64,000 nt of DNA from Streptomyces sp. DG1A-41 (GCF_037055355.1 NZ_CP146350.1:1635001-1699000); one strand, 5' to 3'; counted from the stretch's first letter, positions 17,871 through 27,296 are shown. Made by a program: numbers and translations. Notes: generated from the sequence alone by a model not told the origin.

Positions 17871-18136
17871 TAGGAGTGTCTCCTGAGGGCTGTGCCGGTG
17901 GTGGGGTGGCCAGCATGGTGCCACACGTCACACCGCGAGGGAACGGCGGGGTGTGCAGGTCCCGTGCCGGAGAAGTCAGAAGGGTCACGGTTCCTGCCGC
18001 TGTGTCAGCAAGCTCGTTCCGGCTCGGGCCGCTGCCGGTCCGCGTCACGTCGGCAAGGCGGGCCCCAGGGGGTCTGATTCAGGTCAATGGGCGCATGCAC
18101 TGGTCCACCCGCCGCGGCAGCCTGGGGGCAACAGTA

Positions 18137-18187
18137 AGGCGCCGTGGCGGAGTTCGGGTCGGGTCCGGGAACTCCGCCACGGCGCCT
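18137..18187. terminator. Strong hairpin terminator downstream of trmI
   Basis: A 19-bp perfect stem (18137-18155 with 18169-18187) around a 13-base loop, 24 bp past the trmI stop. It is the longest stem in the window. The 340-bp stretch 17871-18210 holds nothing else that I recognise apart from the promoter region of the secreted-protein gene. Confidence 0.85.
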
Positions 18188-18210
18188 GTGCGTTGTGCGG
18201 GGCGGCCTTC

Positions 18211-19113
18211 TCAGCGGCCGGTGCCGCCGTCGGCGTTGGGGCCGGCGTAGTCCTCGCCGTAGGCGCCCTTGGCGGGGCGGCGGCGGCGCATGGGCGGCTC
18301 GACGCCGTCGGCGAGGCGGCGGGCGGTGAGCAGGAAGCCGGTGTGGCCGATCATCCGGTGGTCCGGGCGGACGGCCAGGCCCTCGATGTGCCAGTTGCGG
18401 ATCATCGTCTCCCAGGAGGTCGGCTCGTTGAAGCAGCCGATCTCGCGGATGGACTCGACGGTCCGGGCGAGCTGGGTGGTGGTCGCCACGTAGCAGCACA
18501 GGATGCCGCCGGGGACCAGCGCCTTGGAGACGGCCTCCAGGCACTCCCAGGGGGCGAGCATGTCGAGGATGACGCGGTCGACGTCGGTGTCGGACAGGTT
18601 GTCCTGGAGGTCGCCGACCGTGAGCTGCCAGGCGGGGTGCGGGCCGCCGAAGTAGCGCTCCACGTTCGCCTGGGCGATCTCGGCGAAGTCGGCGCGGCGC
18701 TCGTAGCTGTGCAGCATGCCCTGGTCGCCGATGGCGCGCAGCAGGAAGCTGCTGAGCGAGCCGGAGCCGACGCCGGCCTCCACGACGCGGGCGCCGGGGA
18801 AGATGTCGGCGAAGGCGAGGATCTGCCCCGCGTCCTTGGGGTAGACGACGGCTGCCCCGCGGGGCATGGACAGGACGTAGTCGGGGAGCAGGGGGCGCAG
18901 CGCGAGGTAGGCGACGTTTCCTGTGGTGCGGACAACGCTGCCCTCGGGAGCGCCGATCAGTTCGTCGTGCGGGAAGGAACCCTTGTGGGTGTGGAAGTTC
19001 TTCCCGGCCTCGAGCGTGAACGTGTAGTGGCGGCCCTTGGGGTCGGTCAGCTGTACCTGGTCCCCGACCTTGAAGGGCCCGCGCCTGCGGGCGGCACCGG
19101 TCGGTTCGGACAT
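18211..19113 (-). CDS. trmI: tRNA (adenine-58-N1)-methyltransferase TrmI
   Basis: A 300-residue class I SAM methyltransferase that makes m1A58 in the T loop of tRNAs. The N-terminal beta-rich domain (about residues 1-90) is followed by the SAM-binding motif VVEAGVGSGSLSSFLLRAIG (about 110-129), ERRADFAEIAQANVERYFGG, and the catalytic-side VDRVILDMLAPWECL. The 40-residue C-terminal tail is charged and low-complexity. In other actinobacteria trmI is also near the Pup-proteasome genes. The ATG start is followed by a Pro/Arg-rich segment; a site-2 protease gene lies 38 bp upstream. Confidence 0.92.
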   Translation of the reverse strand: MSEPTGAARRRGPFKVGDQVQLTDPKGRHYTFTLEAGKNFHTHKGSFPHDELIGAPEGSVVRTTGNVAYLALRPLLPDYVLSMPRGAAVVYPKDAGQILAFADIFPGARVVEAGVGSGSLSSFLLRAIGDQGMLHSYERRADFAEIAQANVERYFGGPHPAWQLTVGDLQDNLSDTDVDRVILDMLAPWECLEAVSKALVPGGILCCYVATTTQLARTVESIREIGCFNEPTSWETMIRNWHIEGLAVRPDHRMIGHTGFLLTARRLADGVEPPMRRRRPAKGAYGEDYAGPNADGGTGR

Positions 19114-19151
19114 GTGACCAGCCTACCGGCACCTGAGGGGGCCTCCGACCA

Positions 19152-20945
19152 CTAGGAGGGCCGGGCCATGGCCTTCACGAAGGCGCGCTCCACGTCGGCC
19201 GCGGACAGGACGCCGTAGATCTCGCCGGTCTCCTCGACCACCAGGTACTCGGTCGCGGGCGTCGCCCGCAGGGCGTCCAGGAGCTCCTCGCCCGACAGTT
19301 CCGCCGAGACGCGCATGCCGTCGGTCAGGTCCTGGGCGAGGCCGCTCACCGCGACCCAGGGGCGGCGGTGTTCGGGGACGCCGACGATGGCGGCCTCGCG
19401 GACGAGGGAGACGGGGTTGCCGTGGGCGTCGACGACGACCAGGGCCCGGGCGCCGGCGGCGTTGGCGCGGCGCAGGGCCTCCGAGAGGGGGGTGTCGGTC
19501 TCGACCGGGACGGCACGGCGGGTGAGCGCACGGGCGCGCAGTTCGGGGAGGTGCTCGCGCAGGCGGGCCATGCGCAGGCTGTTGCCGGCGCCGGTCCAGA
19601 TGATCGCGGCGAGGATGGCGGCGAGCAGGGCGTCCAGGACGGTGTCCATGCCGACGTTGTCCACGGCCTCGGTGCCGAGGGCGCCGGACTGCGTCAGCAG
19701 GGGCAGGCCGATCAGGACGGAGACGGCGAGGAAGCGGCCGACCCAGGCGGCGGCGATGGTGCCGCTCATCGGCTTGCCGGTGATCTTCCAGACGACCGCA
19801 CGGAGCATGCGGCCGCCGTCGAGGGGCAGACCGGGCAGGAGGTTGAACGCGGCCACGATGAGGTTGGAGATCATCAGGCCGGCCAGCAGGACGCCCGGGA
19901 CGGTCCCGGGTTCCACCGTCTGTATGGCGGCGTAGAACACACCCGCCAGGGCGAGGGAGAGCAGCGGCCCTACGAAGGCGAGCACGAACTCCCGTCCGGG
20001 GGTCTCGGCCTCCTTCTCGATCTCGGAGACGCCGCCGAAGAACTGGAGCTGGATACGGCGGACCGGGAGCTTGAAGCGGAGGGCGGCCACCGTGTGCGCC
20101 AGCTCGTGCACCAGCACGGACGCGTAGAAGGCGATTGCGAAGAACAGGGAGACCAGGTAGCGGGCGGCGCCGAGCTCGGGCAGCACGCGCTCGAGCTGCC
20201 CGCCGAACACCCAGGTGATCAACGCGGCGACCAGGAACCAGCTGGGCGCGACGTATACGGGCACGCCGAACGGCCGCCCCATCAGCAGCCCGCCCCGCGG
20301 CTCCGGGGGCCGCTGGGGCGCGGGGCCCTTGCCGTCCGCCGAGTGCGCGAGGGGGCGGTCACCGGGGCCGGGGGCGGTCTGCCGGCTGGTCGCATCGGGC
20401 TTGCCCGCGGCAGAGCCCGTGTGCGGGCCGGTGGCGTAGGCACGGTCGGGGTGCGCGTCGGCCTGCGGCCGAGGGCTGCCGTCATGACCGCCGTCAGCCG
20501 GGGACTTGCGCAGGGCATCGGCCTCGGGGCCGTCCGCGTCGCCCTCCGGACGGCGGCTGCCCTCGTGCTCGCCGTGGGCATTGGACTCGGGGCCGTCGGG
20601 CTGCCCCTGGTGTGTAACTTCCGGAGGGCCGTCCGCGATGGCGGATGAGTCCTGGCCGGGCCTCGGGGCTTCCGGTCGTACGGCCGGGCCGGCGGCGCGG
20701 GGGGCCTGGTCCGCTGCCGGGTCGGCCGCCGGTTCGGGTGTCTGCGGGGCCGGGCGGTCGGCCGGCCGGGTCGGCGGCGTCGCGGCAGGGGCGTCGTCGT
20801 CGCTCGTGGAGGGGAACCGCCGTACGTCCGTGGACTGTTCGTCGGCGGAGGTGGGGTCGGTGGCCCGGGCCGGAGGCCCTGCGTGGCGCTCGGCCGACTC
20901 CTTGTTGCCGGACCGCGGCTGCCCGCGCCCGCCGCTCTCGTCCAC
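19152..20945 (-). CDS. Site-2 protease family protein with C-terminal CBS domains
   Basis: A 597-residue intramembrane metalloprotease (M50). A 200-residue Pro/Ala/Asp-rich disordered N-terminus precedes the membrane part. The zinc motif HELAH lies near residue 278 in a transmembrane helix, and the third ligand is Asp in NLLPGLPLDGG near 370. Two CBS repeats occupy about 480-597 (DTPLSEALRRANAAGARALV; ATEYLVVEETGEIYGVLS) and may sense adenosine nucleotides. Such enzymes cleave anti-sigma factors or other membrane proteins. The GTG at 20945 was preferred for GAGGGG six bases upstream. The gene ends 38 bp before trmI. Confidence 0.9.
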   Translation of the reverse strand: MDESGGRGQPRSGNKESAERHAGPPARATDPTSADEQSTDVRRFPSTSDDDAPAATPPTRPADRPAPQTPEPAADPAADQAPRAAGPAVRPEAPRPGQDSSAIADGPPEVTHQGQPDGPESNAHGEHEGSRRPEGDADGPEADALRKSPADGGHDGSPRPQADAHPDRAYATGPHTGSAAGKPDATSRQTAPGPGDRPLAHSADGKGPAPQRPPEPRGGLLMGRPFGVPVYVAPSWFLVAALITWVFGGQLERVLPELGAARYLVSLFFAIAFYASVLVHELAHTVAALRFKLPVRRIQLQFFGGVSEIEKEAETPGREFVLAFVGPLLSLALAGVFYAAIQTVEPGTVPGVLLAGLMISNLIVAAFNLLPGLPLDGGRMLRAVVWKITGKPMSGTIAAAWVGRFLAVSVLIGLPLLTQSGALGTEAVDNVGMDTVLDALLAAILAAIIWTGAGNSLRMARLREHLPELRARALTRRAVPVETDTPLSEALRRANAAGARALVVVDAHGNPVSLVREAAIVGVPEHRRPWVAVSGLAQDLTDGMRVSAELSGEELLDALRATPATEYLVVEETGEIYGVLSAADVERAFVKAMARPS

Positions 20946-21133
20946 CGGTGTCCCCTCGTTCGCTGCGTCTCCCGCGCCTGCCGGACGGGAGGGTCTCGAG
21001 TCGATGGTATGCGTCCGTCGAGGTGCGTTCCGCCCCGGCACCCCTGAGTTTCCCTCCGCCCCCTTCTCCTACTCCCGCCCGCGGCGCGACCGCGACTGGG
21101 TCACTGTCAGTGGCGGGCCGTATGGTCTGGGGC

Positions 21134-22093
21134 ATGGAGACGAGCACCGAGGGCGCGGCGCAGCCCGACAGCAGCCCTGCCGCGGCGGTGGATTCGCCGG
21201 TACCGGACGGGTCCGTGGAGGCGGTCATCGAGACGGCGGTGGAGACGGCGGCCGGGACCGCGCCCACCGCCATAGCGCCCGCCTCGCTGTCCCCCTCGCG
21301 TGCCAGTGACTTCATGCAGTGCCCGCTGCTCTACCGCTTCCGGGTCATCGACCGGCTGCCGGAGAAGCCGAGCGAGGCGGCGACCAGGGGCACGCTGGTG
21401 CACGCGGTCCTGGAGCGCCTCTTCGACGCCCCGGCGGCCGAGCGCACGGCGCCCCGGGCGAAGTCGCTGATCCCGGGCCAGTGGGACCGGCTGCGGGAGA
21501 CGCGGCCGGAGGTCGTGGAGCTGTTCGCCGACGATCCGCAGGGTGAGCGGCTGGCGCGCTGGCTGGGCGAGGCCGAGCAACTCGTCGAGCGCTGGTTCAG
21601 CCTGGAGGACCCCAGCCGGCTGGAGCCGGCCGAGCGGGAGCTGTTCGTCGAGACCGAGCTGGAGTCCGGGCTGCGGCTGCGCGGGATCATCGACCGGGTC
21701 GACGTGGCGCCCACGGGTGAGGTCCGGATCGTCGACTACAAGACGGGGAAGGCCCCCAGGCCCGAGTACTCCGAGGGCGCCCTTTTCCAGATGAAGTTCT
21801 ACGCCCTCGTGGTCTGGCGGCTGAAGAACGTGGTCCCGAGGCGGCTCCAGCTGGTCTACCTCGGCAGCGGTGACGTGCTGACGTACGACCCTGTCCTCGC
21901 CGACCTGGAACGCGTCGAGCGCAAGCTGCTCGCACTGTGGGAGGCGATCCGGCTGGCGACCGAGACGGGCGACTGGCGGCCGCGCCCCACGAAGCTGTGC
22001 GGCTGGTGCGACCACCAGGTCCACTGCCCGGAGTTCGGCGGCACTCCCCCGCCGTACCCGCTGCCGCTGAGGGCGACCGGCCAGGGCGGCTGA
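21134..22093 (+). CDS. RecB family exonuclease-like protein (PD-(D/E)XK nuclease)
   Basis: A 319-residue nuclease of the PDDEXK_1/Cas4-RecB type. The N-terminal SRASDFMQCPLLYRFRVIDRL motif with its cysteine, the GTLVHAVLERLF helix, IDRVDVAPTGEVRIVDYKTGK (the Asp and the Asp-x-Lys of the active site), and three C-terminal cysteines (CGWCDHQVHC) fit an AddB-like iron-sulfur nuclease. It probably processes DNA ends in repair. It is not next to CRISPR genes, so Cas4 is unlikely. ATG 21134 is used; an in-frame ATG at 21122 is possible, and neither has a strong ribosome-binding site. Confidence 0.88.
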   Translation: METSTEGAAQPDSSPAAAVDSPVPDGSVEAVIETAVETAAGTAPTAIAPASLSPSRASDFMQCPLLYRFRVIDRLPEKPSEAATRGTLVHAVLERLFDAPAAERTAPRAKSLIPGQWDRLRETRPEVVELFADDPQGERLARWLGEAEQLVERWFSLEDPSRLEPAERELFVETELESGLRLRGIIDRVDVAPTGEVRIVDYKTGKAPRPEYSEGALFQMKFYALVVWRLKNVVPRRLQLVYLGSGDVLTYDPVLADLERVERKLLALWEAIRLATETGDWRPRPTKLCGWCDHQVHCPEFGGTPPPYPLPLRATGQGG

Positions 22094-22147
22094 GTCCGGC
22101 GGCCTCGCGCAGGGCAGAATGGGGCCGGACTAGCGAAGGAGACTTAC

Positions 22148-22819
22148 GTGGCCATCCGCGTCCTACTGGTCGACGACCAGCCCCTGCTCCGCACGGGCTT
22201 CCGGATGATCCTGGAGGCCGAGCAGGACCTCGCGGTCGTCGGCGAGGCCGGAGACGGCCTCCAGGCGCTCGACCAGGTGCGGGCGCTCCAGCCCGACGTG
22301 GTCCTCATGGACATCCGCATGCCGCGGATGGACGGTGTGGAGGCGACCCGGCAGATCACCGGCCCCGGGCGGGACGGTCCGGCGAAGGTCCTGGTGCTGA
22401 CCACCTTCGACCTCGACGAGTACGTGGTGGAGGCCCTGCGGGCCGGTGCCAGCGGCTTCCTGCTGAAGGACGCCCCGGCCAACGAGCTGGTACAGGCGAT
22501 CCGGGTCGTCGCCGCGGGCGAGGCGATGCTCGCGCCGAGCATCACCAGGCGGCTGCTCGACAAGTACGCCACGCATCTACCCTCGGGCGAGGAGCCGGTG
22601 CCTGACACGCTGCACACGCTCACCGACCGCGAGGTCGAGGTGCTGAAGCTCGTGGCGCGCGGGCTGTCCAACGCCGAGATCGCCGCCGACCTGTTCGTCA
22701 GCGAGACCACCGTCAAGACTCACGTCGGGCACGTGCTCACCAAGCTGGGCCTGCGCGACCGCGTGCAGGCCGCGGTGTACGCGTACGAGAGCGGGCTGGT
22801 GCGCCCCGGCGCGCAGTAA
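22148..22819 (+). CDS. Orphan response regulator, NarL/FixJ family
   Basis: A 223-residue two-component regulator. The receiver domain (about residues 4-120) has the acidic pair Asp9-Asp10, the phosphoacceptor Asp55 in VVLMDIRMP, a Thr in LTTFD and Lys in FLLKDAP. A LuxR-type helix-turn-helix follows (about 155-215, TDREVEVLKLVARGLSNAEI). No histidine kinase gene is adjacent, so the partner is elsewhere. It starts 54 bp after the RecB-like gene and ends at a strong bidirectional terminator. Confidence 0.93.
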   Translation: MAIRVLLVDDQPLLRTGFRMILEAEQDLAVVGEAGDGLQALDQVRALQPDVVLMDIRMPRMDGVEATRQITGPGRDGPAKVLVLTTFDLDEYVVEALRAGASGFLLKDAPANELVQAIRVVAAGEAMLAPSITRRLLDKYATHLPSGEEPVPDTLHTLTDREVEVLKLVARGLSNAEIAADLFVSETTVKTHVGHVLTKLGLRDRVQAAVYAYESGLVRPGAQ

Positions 22820-22840
22820 GCCTCCTCCCGGCCGGAACAC

Positions 22841-22877
22841 GAAGAGGGCGCCCCTGCCGAGCAGGGGCGCCCTCTTC
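22841..22877. terminator. Bidirectional terminator between response regulator and peptide-binding lipoprotein
   Basis: A 17-bp perfect stem (22841-22857 with 22861-22877) with a three-base CGA loop, between two convergent genes. It begins 22 bp past the response regulator stop and ends 12 bp past the stop of the opposite gene. Confidence 0.9.
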
Positions 22878-22888
22878 ACGCTTGTGCC

Positions 22889-24472
22889 TCAGGAGTCCTT
22901 GCTCAGCTCCCAGAAGCGGAACACGGTGGACGCGTCGAGGCAGTACTCCAGGCCGTAGACGCCGTCACGGACGACCGCGTACTGCTTGGCCTGCCACACC
23001 GGCAGGACGGGCAGTTCGTCGGCGACGATGTCCTGGAGCTCCCCGAACTCCTTGTCGGTGGAGGCGCGGTTGGTCAGGGCCGCGGTGCGCGGGATGAGCG
23101 AGCCGGTGATGGTGCTGTTGTCGTAGTTGTTGCCCAGTACGTTGCCCTTGCCGAAGAAGGGTGCCGTGAAGTTGTCGGCGTCCGGGTAGTCGGGCACCCA
23201 GCCCTTCACATAGACGCCGTACTTGCCGGCGGCGATGTCCTTCTCGTACTGGCCGAAGGGGACGGACTTGACGTCGGCGTCGAACAGGCCGCTCGCGTTG
23301 AGCTGGCCGGCGATGGCGTTCAACTCCTGGTCGGTGGCGGGGCCGTAGCGGGACGGGGTCGACCAGAGGGTCAGCTTCACCTTGCCGGTGATGCCGTCGG
23401 CGCGCAGCGCTGCGGCCGCCTTGGACTTGGAGGGGCGGGCCCCGTACTTGTCGAAGAAGGCCGTGTTGTGGCCGGCGATACCGGCCGGGATGATCGAGTA
23501 CAGCGGGGTCGCGGTGCCCTGGTAGACGTCCTTGATGAGGGCTTCGCGGTCGAGCAGATGGGCGATGGCCTTGCGGACGCCGAGCTTTCCGGCGACCGGG
23601 TCGTCCATGTTGAACACCAGGTGCTGGACCTCGGCGCTGCTGCCCTCGACGACCTCGGCGCCGGTGCCGTCGTCGGCCTTCTCCATGTCCGCGATGTCGC
23701 CTGCGGTCAGGCCGCGGTAGGCGATGTCGACTTCCTCGTTCTCGATGGCCTGCTTCAGGGCGGTCTGGTCGCCGCCGAAGAACTTGAGCGTCACGCCGGT
23801 GTTCTTCACCTCGGCGGTGCCCTTGTAGTTCTCGTTGACGGAGAAGACGGCCTGCTCGTCGTCGATCGAGTCGAGCTGGTAGGGGCCGGAACCGACGGCC
23901 TTGCCGTCCTTGCGCAGCCCGTCCGCGTCGTACTCGCGGTGGTCGACTATGGAGCCGGCGCCCGAGGCGATCTTGCTCGGGAAGGTGGCGTCGGCCGTGT
24001 TGAGCCGGAAGACGACCGTCTTCTCGTCCGGCGTCTCGACCTTCTCCAGCGTGGGGAACATGATCGCGGGCCCGTCGGGGTCGTTGATCTTCAGCATGCG
24101 GTCGAAGGAGAACTTGACGTCCTCGGAGGTCAGCGGGTCACCGTTGCTGAACTTGAGGCCGTCCTTCAGCGTGCACTTGTAGACCGTGGTCTGCGTGTCG
24201 CTGAAGGCGCAGCTCTCGGCGGCCTCCGGCTGGGGTTCCGTGGCGCCCTTGGGGAAGCTGAGCAACGACTGGAAGACGTTGTTGAACAACAGCCAGGAGC
24301 CCGGGTCGTAGCCGGAGGCCGGGTCGGTGGCCAGGACGTCGTCGGACATCCCCACCACCACGTTGGAGCCGTCTCCCCCGGAGTCTCCGGTCTCCGTGCC
24401 ACAGCCGGTCAGCAGGCCGGAGGCGAGCCCCGCCACGACGGGCAGGACCGGCCACTGGTTGCGTATGTTCAC
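22889..24472 (-). CDS. ABC transporter solute-binding lipoprotein, family 5 (peptide/nickel type)
   Basis: A 527-residue extracytoplasmic binding protein. The lipobox LLTGC puts the lipid Cys at residue 24, followed by the Gly/Asp/Ser linker and the SBP_bac_5 domain: DPASGYDPGSWLLFNNVFQS, CTLKDGLKFSNGDPLTSEDVKFSF and the late YVKGWVPDYPDADNFTAPFF. It likely binds oligopeptides. No permease or ATPase gene is adjacent. A second gene of the same family lies 108 bp upstream in the same direction, so the pair arose by tandem duplication. The GTG at 24472 has AAGG upstream and starts the signal peptide. Confidence 0.92.
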   Translation of the reverse strand: MNIRNQWPVLPVVAGLASGLLTGCGTETGDSGGDGSNVVVGMSDDVLATDPASGYDPGSWLLFNNVFQSLLSFPKGATEPQPEAAESCAFSDTQTTVYKCTLKDGLKFSNGDPLTSEDVKFSFDRMLKINDPDGPAIMFPTLEKVETPDEKTVVFRLNTADATFPSKIASGAGSIVDHREYDADGLRKDGKAVGSGPYQLDSIDDEQAVFSVNENYKGTAEVKNTGVTLKFFGGDQTALKQAIENEEVDIAYRGLTAGDIADMEKADDGTGAEVVEGSSAEVQHLVFNMDDPVAGKLGVRKAIAHLLDREALIKDVYQGTATPLYSIIPAGIAGHNTAFFDKYGARPSKSKAAAALRADGITGKVKLTLWSTPSRYGPATDQELNAIAGQLNASGLFDADVKSVPFGQYEKDIAAGKYGVYVKGWVPDYPDADNFTAPFFGKGNVLGNNYDNSTITGSLIPRTAALTNRASTDKEFGELQDIVADELPVLPVWQAKQYAVVRDGVYGLEYCLDASTVFRFWELSKDS

Positions 24473-24580
24473 GTGTGTGCCTTGTCGTCGGTTCTCGAGA
24501 ACACCCGGAGCATGTCCCTGGCTCCGGGGCACGGTTCCCCGGGGGTCGCGGTCGCCGGCCCCGGGGATCCAGCGGGTCCG

Positions 24581-26185
24581 TCAGCCACTCACGCCCCGGC
24601 CGAGCTCCCACAGCTGGAGCGTCGACGAGGAGTTGAGCGCGTAAGCGGTACCCGTGATGTCGTCGCGCGCGGCGACGTACTGCTTGCCCTGCCACAGCGG
24701 CAGCACCGGCACGTCGGAGGCGACGATGTCCTGAATGTCCGTCAGGCTGGTGGCGGCGGACAGCCGGTCCGCCTCACGGCGGGACTCAGGGATCAGAGTG
24801 TTGCGGATTCGGCTGTTGTCGTACGGCGAGCCGAGGGTGTTGTCCTTGTCCAGGAACGGAGCGAGGAAGTTGTCGGCGTCCGGGAAGTCCGGGAACCAGC
24901 CCATGCCGTAGACGTCGTACTCGCCCTTCTTCTCGGCCGGGCGGAACGCGTCCCACGGCGTGCCCTTGATGCCGACGTCGAACAGGCCGCTTGAGTTGAG
25001 CTGGTCGCGGAGGACCTCGAACTCCTGCTTGGTGGCGGGACCGTAGTGGTCGGTCGTGTAGTGCAGCGTCAGCTTCACCGGGGTGGTGACGTTCGCCTGG
25101 TTCAGCAGGGAGCGGGCCTTGGTGACGTTCGGGTCTCCGTACTTGTTGAAGAACGAGTTGGAGTGGCCGGTGACGCTGGCCGGGACGAGCGAGTACAGCG
25201 GTTCGGCCTGGGAGCCGTAGACCTTGGAGACCAGCTCGCTGCGGTTGACGACCTGGGCCATCGCCTGGCGCACGGCCTTGGACTTCACGGTCGGGGCGTC
25301 GGTGTTGAAGCCCAGGTAGCGGATCTCCAGGCCGGGCATCTCGACGAGGTCGATGTCGGTGTCCGCGTCGCCCGAGAGCTTGCGGATCTGCTCCGGCGAC
25401 ATGGTGCGGGTCATCAGGTCGATGTCGCCCTTGTTCAGGGCCGCGCCCATGGCGTCGGCGTCCTTGAAGGAGACCATGTCGACCTTGTCGTTGTTCAGCT
25501 TCAGGCTCCCCTTGTAGTCGGGGTTCCTGGTGAACTCGGCCTTGACCATCTCGCCGTTCTCGACGTCGGCCTTGAGGGTGTACGGGCCGGAGCCGTCCAG
25601 GTCGAAGCCGTCGCGCAGCTTGTTCTTCGGGTACTCGTCGGGGTCGACGATGCCGGCGACCGGTGTCGACAGCTTGTACGGGAAGGTCGCGTCGGCGGTC
25701 TTGAGGTGGAAGATGACCTCGCGGTCGCCCTGCGTCTCGACGGTGTCGATGGTGGACAGCAGCGCGAACACGCCGCTGTCGGCCCTGAGGGAACGGGCGC
25801 GGTCGATGGAGTACTTGACGTCGGCCGCGGTGACGGGGTCGCCGTTCGCGAACTTCAGGTCGTCGCGCAGGGTGCAGGCGTAGCGCTCGTTGCCGGTGTC
25901 GGTGAAGCCGCAGCGCTCGGCGGCCTCCGGTACCGGCTCGCCCTCGCCGCGCGGCTGGATCATCAGGGTCTGCACGGTCTGGCGCAGGATGTTCCAGGTG
26001 CCGACGTCGTAGGCGTACGCCGGGTCGAGAGGCGCGGGGGCGTCCTTCGAGGCGGTGAACCGGTCCGTGGTGCCGACGACGATCGCGCCGCCGTTGTCGC
26101 TCCCGCTGTCGGACCCGCCACAGGCGGCGAGTACCGGCGCGAGCAGGCCGATCACGGCCGGCAGCACCAAAGTCTTGCGGTTCAT
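24581..26185 (-). CDS. ABC transporter solute-binding lipoprotein, family 5 (tandem paralogue)
   Basis: A 534-residue binding protein with the lipobox LAAC (Cys22) after MNRKTLVLPAVIGLLAPV. The SBP_bac_5 domain is visible from LDPAYAYDVGTWNILRQT and CTLRDDLKFANGDPVTAADV to GMGWFPDFPDADNFLAPFL. It aligns over its length with the downstream gene (shared YSLVPAS/YSIIPAG and PVLPLWQGKQY/PVLPVWQAKQY), so the two are paralogues. It is expected to bind peptides for a transporter encoded elsewhere. ATG start with GGAG upstream. It is followed by 108 bp and the second gene. Confidence 0.92.
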   Translation of the reverse strand: MNRKTLVLPAVIGLLAPVLAACGGSDSGSDNGGAIVVGTTDRFTASKDAPAPLDPAYAYDVGTWNILRQTVQTLMIQPRGEGEPVPEAAERCGFTDTGNERYACTLRDDLKFANGDPVTAADVKYSIDRARSLRADSGVFALLSTIDTVETQGDREVIFHLKTADATFPYKLSTPVAGIVDPDEYPKNKLRDGFDLDGSGPYTLKADVENGEMVKAEFTRNPDYKGSLKLNNDKVDMVSFKDADAMGAALNKGDIDLMTRTMSPEQIRKLSGDADTDIDLVEMPGLEIRYLGFNTDAPTVKSKAVRQAMAQVVNRSELVSKVYGSQAEPLYSLVPASVTGHSNSFFNKYGDPNVTKARSLLNQANVTTPVKLTLHYTTDHYGPATKQEFEVLRDQLNSSGLFDVGIKGTPWDAFRPAEKKGEYDVYGMGWFPDFPDADNFLAPFLDKDNTLGSPYDNSRIRNTLIPESRREADRLSAATSLTDIQDIVASDVPVLPLWQGKQYVAARDDITGTAYALNSSSTLQLWELGRGVSG

Positions 26186-26594
26186 GCTCGAGTTTCTCCA
26201 GAGCTGTCGACTCCGTGTATCCGGCATGCAGGGGTGGCGCAGCGGATCACGGGGGTGGGGCGATGTTCTCGCGACGAGATTAGTCGCGGCCGGCAGGAAG
26301 GTTCGCAGCCACCGGAGTTGAGCACCCATCACGCAGCGGAACCGGGCGTGGACACACCGAAAACCCGACAGCGGAAGCTTTGGTGCAGCCGTCCATCAAT
26401 CGGGACACAAGGGCACGTCGGCAACCCCCCGAAGAGGGTGCGCGGCACACGCCGACGCCGCTGTCGACCCCTGGATGCGTGGGGAACGTCACACTCGTAA
26501 ACAGGTTCGAGCGCACGGGAATTCGGCCATCCGGAGGGGCTCGAATTCACCTTCGGAATTACCCTCCAAACGCCTCTGCACGCTGGGTGAACAC
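26186..26594. other. Intergenic stretch upstream of the tandem binding proteins, no gene seen
   Basis: About 409 bp between two minus-strand genes. It is somewhat richer in A+T around 26510-26570, where three GAATTC/GGAATT-type words occur, and presumably carries the promoter of the binding-protein genes. No convincing hairpin, riboswitch or small gene was recognised. Confidence 0.45.
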
Positions 26595-27296
26595 CTAGCG
26601 CATTTCCGTCATCAGACCGTGCAGAAATGTCAGGTCGACCTCTTCGAGAGAGCTGACGACCGTACGCCTCAGGGCCGGGGCGATGGGGGCCACGGAGGGC
26701 ACCGCCACGACCTGGCAGCCCGCGGCCTCGGCGGCGGCGACTCCGGTCGCGGTGTCCTCGATGACGGCGCACCGGGCGGGATCGACACCGAGTCCGGCGG
26801 CGGCCGCCAGGTACGGGTCGGGGTGGGGCTTGGTGCGCGGGACCTCGTCACCGGCCACCGTGAGGCTGAAGTGGTGCGCGCCCAGCGAGGTCAGCACCCG
26901 GTCGATGATGCGCCGGTGCGAGGCGGAGACCAGGGCCGTGGGGATCTCGTACTCGTACAGCTCGGCCAGCAGCCGCCCGGCGCCGGGCATCAGCGGCAGG
27001 GCGCGGCTGATGCGGTCCTCGAAGCCGTCGTTCAGGAGCACCGTGAGCTCGCCGAGGGTGATGTCGGCACCGGTGGCCTCGATCAGGAACCCCGCGCTGC
27101 GGGTCATGGGGCCGCCGACCACGACATGCCGCCAGGACTCGTCGAGCATGTGGCCGAGGGAGGCGAAGACGTCGACCTCGACGTCCCACCAGAAGCCCTC
27201 CGTGTCCACCAGGGTGCCGTCCATGTCGAGGAGCACGGCCTGTAGGGCCGAGCCTTCGGCCGTACGTGTACCGAGCGCGGGGACCGTACTGGTCAT
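26595..27296 (-). CDS. HAD-superfamily phosphatase (beta-phosphoglucomutase-like)
   Basis: A 233-residue haloacid-dehalogenase hydrolase. Motif I is LLDMDGTLVDTE with nucleophile Asp24 and acid/base Asp26, motif II is ALVSASH, motif III has Lys in PRTKPHPDPYL and motif IV ends in VIEDTATGVAAAEAAGC. The large alpha-helical cap (about residues 35-105) is the subclass I type of beta-phosphoglucomutase and sugar phosphatases; the substrate is unknown. The ATG at 27296 was chosen because AGGAGGT lies six bases upstream. It follows metH after 180 bp that contain a perfect palindrome. Confidence 0.9.
   Translation of the reverse strand: MTSTVPALGTRTAEGSALQAVLLDMDGTLVDTEGFWWDVEVDVFASLGHMLDESWRHVVVGGPMTRSAGFLIEATGADITLGELTVLLNDGFEDRISRALPLMPGAGRLLAELYEYEIPTALVSASHRRIIDRVLTSLGAHHFSLTVAGDEVPRTKPHPDPYLAAAAGLGVDPARCAVIEDTATGVAAAEAAGCQVVAVPSVAPIAPALRRTVVSSLEEVDLTFLHGLMTEMR

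Noticed and set aside
21134..22093. Cas4 nuclease of a CRISPR system
   Set aside because: It has the RecB-like nuclease motifs but no cas genes or repeat array are near; an AddB/RecB-like repair nuclease is more likely.
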